From: Psychrobacillus faecigallinarum
GTDB taxonomy: Bacteria > Bacillota > Bacilli > Bacillales_A > Planococcaceae
NCBI RefSeq assembly: GCF_014836595.1
Contig: NZ_JACSQO010000004.1
Span: 186,001-250,000, forward strand
Direction of reading: 5' to 3'
DNA: 64,000 nt
Made by a program: the position numbers and the translations under genes. This document shows, in pieces, positions 1 to 7,326 of this stretch. The first letter of the stretch is position 1, and each line of letters opens with the position of its first letter. The notes below the pieces were generated by a model. The model saw only the letters and a program-made list of their open reading frames with translations. It made no database searches and was not told the DNA's origin.

Positions 1-1
1 G

Positions 2-775
2 ATCATTGGCATTTCGACATGGCAGGAGAACCCTAAAGCATTTTTTCTTCAGGAAATCGAGGTAGATAATTCTAATACAGTACAAACTGTTCAAGAAACT
101 GCTTTTTCACTTATTATAAAACCCTTTGTTGAATCAAATTTTAACCAAGTCATTTTTAGAGGACTCTTTTTACTATTTATATGGTTTTTATTATTTTTAA
201 TAATCCCAGTTGCTTTTAAGAGATTGAAAAGGTTTAAGTTTTTGAATTTAGAATTTGAAGTAGATAATATTGAGCAAGCCGCTATTGAAACAGTGGAAAT
301 CAGTGGTACAAAAGCAAAGCTCATGGCTTATTTTACAGGTGACGACGCCTCTGGAAGAACTCTGGAGTTCTTATTCAGGTCGGCAATCGATTTTAAAGAG
401 GTTTTAGAATATTTTTTAGAGGAGACACAAATCGGTTACAAAAATCAACCAATCAACGGTGCGTTTTCTTTTGCTGTGTATACAGGAGACACCCCTGAAA
501 AGTTTGTGGACCTAATAGACGAATCAAAGGAAACTGGAGAGGCAGTAGTATTTAATAGGACAGATGACTTAAATGTATGGAAGAAAAATTATTTAATTTA
601 CTATTTTGCATATGACAATTTAGAATTTACGACAGTGATTGAAAGCTTTACTTACTCGTTTGATATTATTGATAAATATCTTTTTGAGCTTCTTCATAAA
701 ACAATTGCCAAAAATATTGAAAATATTGAATACATGGTGGCATTGACTAACTCAGAATCAATTGAAAACCAATAA
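2..775 (+). CDS. Single-pass membrane protein of unknown function, 5' end outside the window
   Basis: The reading frame is open from base 2 to the TAA at 773-775, so the gene begins to the left of the window; a TTG at 224 lies inside it and has no ribosome binding site. The visible part has about 50 polar residues, one hydrophobic segment (around codons 53-70, rich in F, L, I and W), a basic KRLKRFK stop-transfer stretch and a C-terminal domain of about 180 residues. That domain is acidic and mixed in character and presumably cytoplasmic by the positive-inside rule. I do not recognise the family. The next gene starts 32 bp downstream in the same direction with its own ribosome binding site, so they could be co-transcribed. 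Confidence 0.7.
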   Translation: MIGISTWQENPKAFFLQEIEVDNSNTVQTVQETAFSLIIKPFVESNFNQVIFRGLFLLFIWFLLFLIIPVAFKRLKRFKFLNLEFEVDNIEQAAIETVEISGTKAKLMAYFTGDDASGRTLEFLFRSAIDFKEVLEYFLEETQIGYKNQPINGAFSFAVYTGDTPEKFVDLIDESKETGEAVVFNRTDDLNVWKKNYLIYYFAYDNLEFTTVIESFTYSFDIIDKYLFELLHKTIAKNIENIEYMVALTNSESIENQ

Positions 776-807
776 AATATAATTTATACATTAAAGGAGT
801 GTTGAGT

Positions 808-1008
808 ATGCTAAGTGAAAAGGTACCTATTTGCACCGAGGATGTTAAAAATCGGGCAGCAAGAAAACTGGGTAGATTCAATACGACAAAAAAAAGTTCG
901 AAACCTGTAAAGACTGCTGCAATAACCGGAGATTTAGTTAAACCAATCCATGTAAACAAGTCCGAGCCGCTAGTAAAGAGAATGACTTATTTTCAAAACA
1001 ACAGTTAG
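808..1008 (+). CDS. Small basic protein of unknown function (66 aa)
   Basis: The start is ATG 808, placed 8 nt after AAAGGAG (793-799); a GTG at 799 in the same frame overlaps that ribosome binding site and is unlikely. The product is hydrophilic and lysine/arginine rich, with no membrane segment and a single cysteine. No family is recognised. It ends inside the left arm of a terminator hairpin, so it is the last gene of the rightward unit that starts outside the window. The good ribosome binding site and tight fit to the terminator argue that it is real. Confidence 0.6.
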   Translation: MLSEKVPICTEDVKNRAARKLGRFNTTKKSSKPVKTAAITGDLVKPIHVNKSEPLVKRMTYFQNNS

Positions 1009-1033
1009 TACCCACTTGTTCAAAGTGGGTACT
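1007..1033. terminator. Bidirectional terminator
   Basis: A perfect 11-bp stem (AGTACCCACTT / AAGTGGGTACT) with a 5-nt loop is followed on the + strand by a T-rich run. Its left arm overlaps the stop codon of the rightward small gene and its loop holds the stop of the leftward gene at 1020, so it can serve both. Confidence 0.75.
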
Positions 1034-1208
1034 TTCTATTTTTTTCTTTAAAATGTTTGGAGTGCTTTTCAGCTATCTCCTGCATAATTGGCGAAGGCCC
1101 AACCAAATCTGCTGGTCGTTTTACGGGTAAGTGGTTTAACTTTATTTCATTTACTCCTTTGAACTTCTCTCCCCTTAGAAGTCGCTCATAAATATCCCTT
1201 ATTTTCAT
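1020..1208 (-). CDS. Small conserved-looking protein of unknown function (62 aa)
   Basis: An ATG at 1208 is preceded on the - strand by GAGGGGAAG at a suitable distance. The product is basic and hydrophilic, with no signal or membrane segment; the middle contains a proline-rich stretch (LPVKRPADLVGPSP). I do not recognise the family. It converges with the small gene at 808 and shares a terminator hairpin with it. The ribosome binding site is the main support for its reality. Confidence 0.55.
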   Translation of the reverse strand: MKIRDIYERLLRGEKFKGVNEIKLNHLPVKRPADLVGPSPIMQEIAEKHSKHFKEKNRKYPL

Positions 1209-1325
1209 TGCTTCCCCTCGTTTTCTACATATTCCTTTTGTAGTATATTCAGTTATGTTAATTAGACGTATGTACTTGCTTGCATTATATGGAAGATAAT
1301 AATTAGTTTACATAATATTATTATA

Positions 1326-1457
1326 GTTATTTTAGTGGTAGCTGATTTAAATAGATCAATGGAATTCTATTGTGATGGACATCGGTGCAGTACTTATTTT
1401 GAAGTGAAGTGGAAAATGGAATGCCCCCCTCTAGGGTGGTTATTCTTGATATTTTAA
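1326..1457 (+). pseudogene. Possible remnant of a glyoxalase/VOC-type gene
   Basis: In the frame running through 1332 the translation reads VVADLNRSMEFYCDG, which resembles the first beta-strand and helix of VOC/glyoxalase proteins (typically V.DL.RSl.FY...LG). The similarity stops after about 20 residues, no start codon or ribosome binding site precedes it, and the frame closes at 1455-1457. The rest of the 437-bp gap (1209-1645) shows no gene apart from the terminator at 1553. The identification rests on one short motif and is tentative. Confidence 0.3.
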
Positions 1458-1552
1458 GCTACCGACTACATAGAAGTTCTATTAGAATAAAAGCATAGAA
1501 ATATCACTTTTCTTTCATTTTAAGCAGATGTATGCGATTCGAGTAACGAAAA

Positions 1553-1589
1553 TCTCCATTTCTCAAATTCAATTCATGAGAAATGGAGA
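1553..1589. terminator. Terminator downstream of the leftward GNAT gene
   Basis: A perfect 13-bp stem (TCTCCATTTCTCA / TGAGAAATGGAGA) with an 11-nt loop. It has a T-rich tail on both strands (GTTTTTAG on +, TTTTCG on -) and lies 57 bp past the stop of the - strand gene ending at 1646. Confidence 0.7.
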
Positions 1590-1645
1590 CCGTTTTTAGT
1601 TATATAAGAAATCGCTTTTCTTTTGTATATTTATGGGCAATGGTA

Positions 1646-2512
1646 TTACATCAGCTTCTCCATATATACTTGGACAATTTTCTTTTCAAATCCAATCTCC
1701 ATAAGAACTTCTGCTAGAGGATTATTTGATGGAAAGTTAAATGTCGATAGTTCAATCGAATTCTCCATACTTGCTGCTAAGTAAGATATAAACTTCCTCG
1801 TAAATTCTGTACTATTTATTTTTTCAGGTTGATAATTCAAATCGTAGATGTTGACCTTTTCAACCTTGCCTTCTGCATTTATCACTTTTTTGTAAAGACC
1901 ATAGCCTACACTGCCTCCCAGCTGATCTTTAACAACAAAGGATTCCCCGTGTTTGAGGCTCTGCCACTGGCACTGCCATGGAATATTTGATGTATAGAAA
2001 TCAATTTTAGCAAGTTGTTCAGGTAAAACTGCTTCCATTGTCCACTTGTTATTTTGCAAGGGAAATTCATCGCTTTTAATCTGTTTACTTATGAATAATA
2101 AATAATCCTTCACTTCATATCCTAACTTTTTATATAAAGCGATCGCTCTTTCATTTTTTTCAAGTGCCTCAAGAGTAGCTGTTGAAACATTATTTTTCCG
2201 ATAGATTTCAAAAAGTGCTTCCATCATTTTAATTGCAGCTCCTTTGCCTCTATAGGAAGGAGCGACACCTGTTCCACCATTCCAGGCTACTTTTTCGCCG
2301 CCATCTTCCCTCATGCCAGTTAAAATAATGCCAACTGGTTTGCCTTCCATAAAACCGACGATAGAAAAATCAGTCGAAAGCTCCTCACCTACTATTTTCT
2401 TGATTAATGAGTGAGTATCCATCGTAGCAGGCAATAAATAACCTTCAAATCCTTTATTCCATGCTTCAGTGATCTCATCTAAAGTGCATTTAGCTAATGT
2501 TTTTATTTCCAT
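1646..2512 (-). CDS. GNAT family N-acetyltransferase with two domains
   Basis: The 288-residue product has a clear N-terminal GNAT domain (about residues 1-140). The acetyl-CoA loop is GTGVAPSYRGKGAA, followed by the usual ALEKNERAIALYKKLGY C-terminal signature. Residues 150-288 look like a second, diverged GNAT half lacking an obvious acetyl-CoA loop. This tandem layout occurs in several Bacillus acetyltransferases of unknown substrate. The gene stands alone, followed by its own terminator at 1553-1589. The substrate cannot be inferred from the sequence. Confidence 0.85.
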   Translation of the reverse strand: MEIKTLAKCTLDEITEAWNKGFEGYLLPATMDTHSLIKKIVGEELSTDFSIVGFMEGKPVGIILTGMREDGGEKVAWNGGTGVAPSYRGKGAAIKMMEALFEIYRKNNVSTATLEALEKNERAIALYKKLGYEVKDYLLFISKQIKSDEFPLQNNKWTMEAVLPEQLAKIDFYTSNIPWQCQWQSLKHGESFVVKDQLGGSVGYGLYKKVINAEGKVEKVNIYDLNYQPEKINSTEFTRKFISYLAASMENSIELSTFNFPSNNPLAEVLMEIGFEKKIVQVYMEKLM

Positions 2513-2856
2513 TACATATTATTCCCCTTTATCGATGATTCTACTAATGCTCTATAACCCATATTTCCAGCATCATTGGTTGAAGTAGTTTGTATTAAAT
2601 GCCAATTTTATTTCTAAAGTATAATCACCAAAATATATTAAGAATTCTATTTGACAAATTAAGAGCATTATCCTCCTCTATTTAAATAATTTTTTGATTA
2701 CATTGAGATAAGATCAACACATCTAGTTGCTAAGTAAGTTGTAATATCCAGTCCTTATTTCGTTCTGCATACTTTTACATGATTAAAAAGGAATATTTGA
2801 ATGTATAAACTCCCTGCTGTTAAGTTAATACAATGTTTGAATTATGGATTTATAGA
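2513..2856. other. Intergenic AT-rich stretch without recognisable content
   Basis: About 340 bp between the divergent-looking ends of the GNAT gene and the recombinase terminator. I see no open frame with a ribosome binding site, no conserved RNA motif and no strong repeat; the promoter of the GNAT gene must lie in the left part. Confidence 0.4.
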
Positions 2857-2891
2857 AAGAGGTTTACATAATAATATTATGTAAACCTCTT
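2857..2891 (-). terminator. Terminator of the tyrosine recombinase gene
   Basis: A near-perfect palindrome whose arms start AAGAGGTTTACATAAT and end with the complement, overlapping the TAA stop of the recombinase. The - strand continues into TTTCTATAAA. Confidence 0.7.
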
Positions 2892-3846
2892 AATTAGTTT
2901 GATTGAATGGATTACTCTCCAAAACATGTTGAATCTCTTTATCTTCAACATGTGTATAGATTTGAGTGGTAGAGACACTTGTATGACCTAAAATTTGCTG
3001 CAGGCTTCTAATATCAGCTCCGTGTTTATACATAATGGTTGCAGCTGAATGGCGCAGCTTATGTGGGGTGATTTTATCGTTTTTTAGTTCAGAATCCATA
3101 TTGATCTGTTTAATAATTTTAGCCACAGTTTGTCTAGTTAGGCGTGTCCCTTTTTGGGATAAAAATAAAGCGGTATTACTATCCGCCCCATGTATAGATG
3201 ATCTTTCCTTTTCAAAATAATTGCGAATAGAGCTGAGACAGGCATTATTTAAATATACCGTGCGCTCCTTGTCTCCTTTACCTACAATTCGAAGTGTTCG
3301 ATCATGAATCGAATTAATGTCTAAGCCACATAGCTCCGATACTCGGAGTCCTAAATTTAAAAAGAGTATTACCATGCAATAGTTACGGTAATAGTGGTTG
3401 CTATGCTTGATAGCTGCTATAAACTGCTCTGCCTCTCCTTGGTTCATGTAAATAGGAGATTTTTTTCCTATCTTGGGGCTTTCCAGCTCATCAGCAGGAT
3501 TATCCTCCAATAATTTTCTTTTCCCTTTTAAATATTTGAAAAAAGATTTTAGAGTAGCTACCTTTCTTGCTCTTGTAGCAGCACTATTGTTTCTTTGTAT
3601 CTCACAAAATTCTATAAACATGTATAAATCTTCTAATGTAATTTTACGTATTCGATCAATGGTAACATCTTTTATGTTTATCTCGTCTATTTTCCTAGCT
3701 GGTATATCATCATCCAATGATTTAATAAATCGAAGAAACAAACTTATATCATATTCATACTCTTTTCTCGTACGGGGAGATTTCCCTTTAATTGTTGTTA
3801 AATATACTAAAAAGTCCTTAAGTAATCTTGGGATTTCTCGTTGCAA
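2890..3846 (-). CDS. Xer-like tyrosine recombinase
   Basis: Site-specific recombinase of the phage integrase family, about 318 residues. An N-terminal SAM-like core-binding domain (about 1-125) precedes the catalytic domain. Numbered from the GTG at 3855, the catalytic set is complete: R171 (GLRVSEL), K196 (GKGDKERTV), H265-x-x-R268 (HKLRH), H291 (LGHTS) and nucleophile Y300. I prefer the TTG at 3846 because GAGG sits 8 nt before it, whereas the GTG at 3855 overlaps that site. The size and composition match chromosomal XerC/D-type enzymes, but there are no phage genes or obvious attachment sites nearby, so its target is unknown. It has its own terminator. Confidence 0.85.
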   Translation of the reverse strand: MQREIPRLLKDFLVYLTTIKGKSPRTRKEYEYDISLFLRFIKSLDDDIPARKIDEINIKDVTIDRIRKITLEDLYMFIEFCEIQRNNSAATRARKVATLKSFFKYLKGKRKLLEDNPADELESPKIGKKSPIYMNQGEAEQFIAAIKHSNHYYRNYCMVILFLNLGLRVSELCGLDINSIHDRTLRIVGKGDKERTVYLNNACLSSIRNYFEKERSSIHGADSNTALFLSQKGTRLTRQTVAKIIKQINMDSELKNDKITPHKLRHSAATIMYKHGADIRSLQQILGHTSVSTTQIYTHVEDKEIQHVLESNPFNQTN

Positions 3847-3882
3847 TTCGCTCACCTCATAACACCCATTTTATCACAAAAT

Positions 3883-3912
3883 AAGGTTCCCAAATATGAA
3901 TTTGGGAACCTT
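3883..3912. terminator. Terminator between the germination locus and the recombinase gene
   Basis: A 13-bp perfect stem (AAGGTTCCCAAAT / ATTTGGGAACCTT) with a 4-nt loop, followed by TTTTT on + and by TTATTTT on the - strand. Position and tail suit it for ending leftward transcripts from the gene at 4062. Confidence 0.75.
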
Positions 3913-4061
3913 TTTAAAATTTCTTTAAATATTTTACTTTATTTAGGATTTTTGTCGTTTTTTATGAATGCTTGAGATTGGCTCTGAGAGTACTTTAGAA
4001 AATCATTTCCGTATAATTACCTTGAAGGGAGCTCTCAATCTAATCTAGTATAATTCTCTTT

Positions 4062-4643
4062 TTAGCTTTGAATGTACTCCTTAATGGAATCAAAATCCTT
4101 TTTCATGTAACTAGAGGTTTGCGAAGTTTCCACATACCAATTTTTTATTTGTTCCTTTTCTTTTTCTGATATCTCTTTGCCTTCTGTTTCTTTTTGTACT
4201 ACAGCATTTACAAGTGCTACTCGATTTCTGTAATATAATATTTGTTGCATGAACCGATCTTGAATTTCTGGATTAAATAACTCGCCCATTTTTATGATTC
4301 CATTATTTATATGCTCCTCGGCGTAAATGGTAGAGGCAACTACTGCGAGCTCATCCTTAAAGGTTTTGCTATTTAAGATTTCATTTTTGTATTCATCAGA
4401 CATTTCGCTGCAAACATTAGCTATGTCTAACAACAAAGCCTGATTTGTTTCATCTAATTTTTTATTGTTGTCAAATACATCTGTAATGTCATGTATTTTC
4501 TTTAAATGTTGTGTAATAATATCTATTTTCTCCACGTTAAAAGCTCCATTATCAAGCAGCCCTTTTGTTCTTTCATGAACGTATAACCTTTGAAGATAGC
4601 CATAAAGTAATACCAATCCGTTATATTGGATTGCAGCGTTCAT
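4062..4643 (-). CDS. Unknown soluble helical protein next to the germination operon
   Basis: I place the start at ATG 4643, which follows an AGGGGGGAAG ribosome binding site; the frame extends upstream to 4742 but only through terminator sequence. The 193-residue product is hydrophilic and rich in charged helical stretches, without signal peptide, membrane segment or cysteine cluster. I do not recognise the family. It is separated from gerAB by a strong terminator (4726-4763), so it is probably its own transcript or receives read-through. Any link with germination is only positional. Confidence 0.7.
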   Translation of the reverse strand: MNAAIQYNGLVLLYGYLQRLYVHERTKGLLDNGAFNVEKIDIITQHLKKIHDITDVFDNNKKLDETNQALLLDIANVCSEMSDEYKNEILNSKTFKDELAVVASTIYAEEHINNGIIKMGELFNPEIQDRFMQQILYYRNRVALVNAVVQKETEGKEISEKEKEQIKNWYVETSQTSSYMKKDFDSIKEYIQS

Positions 4644-4725
4644 ATTCTTCCCCCCTTTTCCTATCATTATTAATTGGTTTCCCTGAGTAGAACGTAGTAA
4701 ACAATAAATTTTTAAAAATTGGAAT

Positions 4726-4763
4726 AAAAAAAGACCCAGCAATGAATTAACTCATCACGGATC
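4726..4763 (-). terminator. Terminator of the germination operon
   Basis: On the - strand an imperfect stem (GATCCGTGATGA pairing with TCATTGCTGGGTC, one wobble and one bulge) is followed by TTTTTTT (4732-4726). It overlaps the stop codon of the gerAB-type gene. Confidence 0.75.
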
Positions 4764-5882
4764 TGTTTCAAGTGTTTTATTTTGTGCCTTTAATGATTTT
4801 CTGCGGATAGAATACACAAGCATCATTAAGATTGGGATGAATAAAAAGCCAAAAATACTCATAGAAACGACAGTACTCCCAACAAAATTTCGTTGCACTA
4901 CTACATTTGGAAATATGATTATGGAAAGAGCGGTAACAATTATTCCAATGGGATAACAAAGTAATTTATAATTTTTCAATCTGAAAAGATGGACAATCCC
5001 AAATATTGCAGCAAAAAAATATAAACATAACTTCAAGAATATACTAATAATCCAAATACCAGCCATCAAGGCTTCAATACGGCTTACTGCATCTCCAATC
5101 GTAATTTGTTTTGCAAGGTAATAGCTTGGATAAGTCAATCTCGAGGTTAAAGGTGCACTTAGTACAGCAATGCACAAGATAGTAACAATAAATACTAATA
5201 CTCCCCCTACAAAGTTACCGAAAAGATAAGCTTTTTTCGCCTTCTTCACGCCTTCTGAAACGTAAGGGTAAACCATAAGTAAAACGAGTGAATTGGTAGT
5301 GGATATTACAATGTAAAATAAAGAGGAATCTGCTAAAGTGCCAATATTTTTCTGAAACACTGGCAATAAATTATGTGTATCTACTATTGATAAAGTAGAC
5401 AGCACTAGAAAGGAAAAGAAGATGAGAAATATAAATAATAATATTTCTGCAGAAAGTGCAAGTGTATTCAATCCTAATCTAAGAGCTACTACCACCAATA
5501 ATGCGAGTAAGGCATTAATAATAACCGGAGGTGTTTTAGGTAGCATCTGTGTGGTGAGAAATGAACCCGCATCTGCCAGTAATATTGCAGCGAAAATGAT
5601 TACCAAAATAATAAAGAAAATAGAAAAAATAGACCCGAGAAAACCTCCAAATATTTTCTTATTAATAGCAATATAATTTAAACCTGGAAACCAGCCAGCT
5701 AATAAGGTATACATATAGACAATTACTATACTCCCCAGTATTCCCATAATACTAGCTATCCAGGCATCTTGCTCTGAATGCTGTGCCAGATGTGACGGAA
5801 CGAATATAATGCTAGAACCAATTGTAAAAAAAAGAACGAGCACAAAAAATTGAAATGAATTTATGTTATAGGAAGTTATAAT
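4755..5882 (-). CDS. GerAB-type spore germination permease subunit
   Basis: Inner-membrane subunit of a GerA-family nutrient germinant receptor, in the APC transporter superfamily, with about ten hydrophobic segments and a usual length (375 residues with this start). There is no ATG, GTG or TTG where translation should begin. The only GTG (5843) lies inside the first membrane helix and has no ribosome binding site. AAAGGAG at 5895-5889 points to an ATT at 5882, giving an N-terminus of MITSYNINSFQFFVLV that completes helix 1. I therefore infer a rare ATT initiation; the alternative is a weakly expressed GTG start. It follows the D-subunit gene by 15 bp and is the last gene of the operon. Confidence 0.85.
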   Translation of the reverse strand: MITSYNINSFQFFVLVLFFTIGSSIIFVPSHLAQHSEQDAWIASIMGILGSIVIVYMYTLLAGWFPGLNYIAINKKIFGGFLGSIFSIFFIILVIIFAAILLADAGSFLTTQMLPKTPPVIINALLALLVVVALRLGLNTLALSAEILLFIFLIFFSFLVLSTLSIVDTHNLLPVFQKNIGTLADSSLFYIVISTTNSLVLLMVYPYVSEGVKKAKKAYLFGNFVGGVLVFIVTILCIAVLSAPLTSRLTYPSYYLAKQITIGDAVSRIEALMAGIWIISIFLKLCLYFFAAIFGIVHLFRLKNYKLLCYPIGIIVTALSIIIFPNVVVQRNFVGSTVVSMSIFGFLFIPILMMLVYSIRRKSLKAQNKTLETDP

Positions 5883-5897
5883 ATTTCGCTCCTTTCT

Positions 5898-6128
5898 TTA
5901 CAATTTTTCGTCCATAAGTAAATTACTAATAGGCTTAAATAATTTGGACAAAAAATCTGCTAATGGAATTGGAATACTGAATGCTATAAAAAAGCAAAGA
6001 CCCAATCCTAAAAAAAATAAAATCCAATATAAAAATTTCTCTTTTTTCCCTGATTTATTTTTCAATAAAGGTAAATCCAATTTGATGATTAATGCCCCAA
6101 TAGATATGATAATTAAGCTATTTACCAT
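5898..6128 (-). CDS. Small two-helix membrane protein, germination receptor D-subunit type
   Basis: A 76-residue protein with two predicted membrane helices (about residues 3-20 and 32-55) joined by a basic loop. Small two-helix proteins encoded inside ger operons are known in Bacillus as D subunits that modulate germinant receptor responses. Here the gene lies between the GerAC- and GerAB-type genes, 5 bp after the former and 15 bp before the latter, so co-transcription is certain in practice. No sequence motif defines the family by eye, so the assignment rests on size, topology and position. Confidence 0.75.
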   Translation of the reverse strand: MVNSLIIISIGALIIKLDLPLLKNKSGKKEKFLYWILFFLGLGLCFFIAFSIPIPLADFLSKLFKPISNLLMDEKL

Positions 6129-6133
6129 TCAAT

Positions 6134-7321
6134 TTAATCCTTTACATTACCCAAAAGAGAGTTATTGGTTATTCCTGTATTTTTTATTGTTGCTTCCACT
6201 TCAATAATTACTTCCAGCTCTGCGAATAATTCCTCTGTCCACTGATCTTTTATTTTGTTCCATCCCTTTGGATCATTTTCATATATAGTCCTCCCAAAAC
6301 CGAATATATCTGAATGATGCTCGTCCTGTAATTTTTTTATTGTTTTTAGCATAGAGGCTTTCAGTTGTTTTTCGTAGTTTGTTTCTAATTCCTTAATGAT
6401 ATTTTCATCTTGGAGATCAATGTCACAAGCAATTGCATTTATATTTCCTGATAATTTTATGTTCATATCAATTTTTGGCTGACCATTGATAACATTGCCT
6501 TTCAATTTGGATTTAGCCTTGTTTATTCTTAGTTCAATATTTCCTTCTTTAGGACAAGAAACAGTATCTACTGTTGATTTTAGATGATTCGTTATAATGT
6601 TAAAATTGACTGTATCCTCTTGCTCTAACCATCCAACTAATTTATCCTTTTTAAATACACTAAGTCCTGACATGTTAAGATGGGCCTCTGGATTTATCCC
6701 TTCTAAATTTTGTTTACTTGCACCTTTTTTTGTATCCCCTTTTAATTCTACTTTTGCTAATACTGGTTGTTTTCCAACCTTCTCTAATTCTTGTGCAATT
6801 TCGATTAATGAAATCCTTACGCTTTTACCACTATTTTGGGCAGTTTGCTGGATGCTGTAAAACATATGAATAGGAGCAATTTCAAGAGGGGTCTGTACCT
6901 TTAATATCTCCTCTGCATTAGTATCCTTTGCTACAGCAATAAAAAAATCAGACCGAACCTCCCAATTTCTAGTGAATGAATCAACTGTCTCTACAATTCC
7001 TTTTTCTCGAGCTAATGTTTCACCAAAGACTAATATTTGAAGGTGACCAGGATATATTGCTCGAGGTGAAGCTTCGGTGACTTTATTAATTGCCCCAAGT
7101 ACACTTTTATCTTTTGCTTTCAGCATTGTAATTTGCGAGTTCCCAGTCCCCCCATTTTGAGAAAGTTCTGATGGTACAATGACTTGAGCTGTTACCACGT
7201 ATTCATCATCTATTAAATCGATACCAATAGCCAATGCTATTGCTATTTCATTTAACTCAGATTTATCCCAACACCCGGAAAGTAACAATAAACAAATCAT
7301 TAAGGACATTTTTTTTATCAT
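6134..7321 (-). CDS. GerAC-type spore germination lipoprotein
   Basis: Lipoprotein subunit of the germinant receptor. Residues 1-17 form a lipoprotein signal ending in the lipobox LLSGC, so Cys17 would be lipidated and the protein anchored outside the inner spore membrane. The start of the mature protein, CWDKSELNEIAIALAIGID, is characteristic of the GerAC family (CWd..El....ia..gID). At 395 residues it has normal length. It begins 5 bp after the GerAA-type gene and is followed 5 bp later by the D-subunit gene. Expression is expected in the forespore. Confidence 0.92.
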   Translation of the reverse strand: MIKKMSLMICLLLLSGCWDKSELNEIAIALAIGIDLIDDEYVVTAQVIVPSELSQNGGTGNSQITMLKAKDKSVLGAINKVTEASPRAIYPGHLQILVFGETLAREKGIVETVDSFTRNWEVRSDFFIAVAKDTNAEEILKVQTPLEIAPIHMFYSIQQTAQNSGKSVRISLIEIAQELEKVGKQPVLAKVELKGDTKKGASKQNLEGINPEAHLNMSGLSVFKKDKLVGWLEQEDTVNFNIITNHLKSTVDTVSCPKEGNIELRINKAKSKLKGNVINGQPKIDMNIKLSGNINAIACDIDLQDENIIKELETNYEKQLKASMLKTIKKLQDEHHSDIFGFGRTIYENDPKGWNKIKDQWTEELFAELEVIIEVEATIKNTGITNNSLLGNVKD

Positions 7322-7326
7322 AATTT

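Noticed and set aside
2890-3846. Tyrosine recombinase as a sign of a prophage or integrated island
   Set aside because: No phage genes, tRNA gene or direct-repeat attachment sites are visible around it; it looks like a stand-alone Xer-type enzyme.
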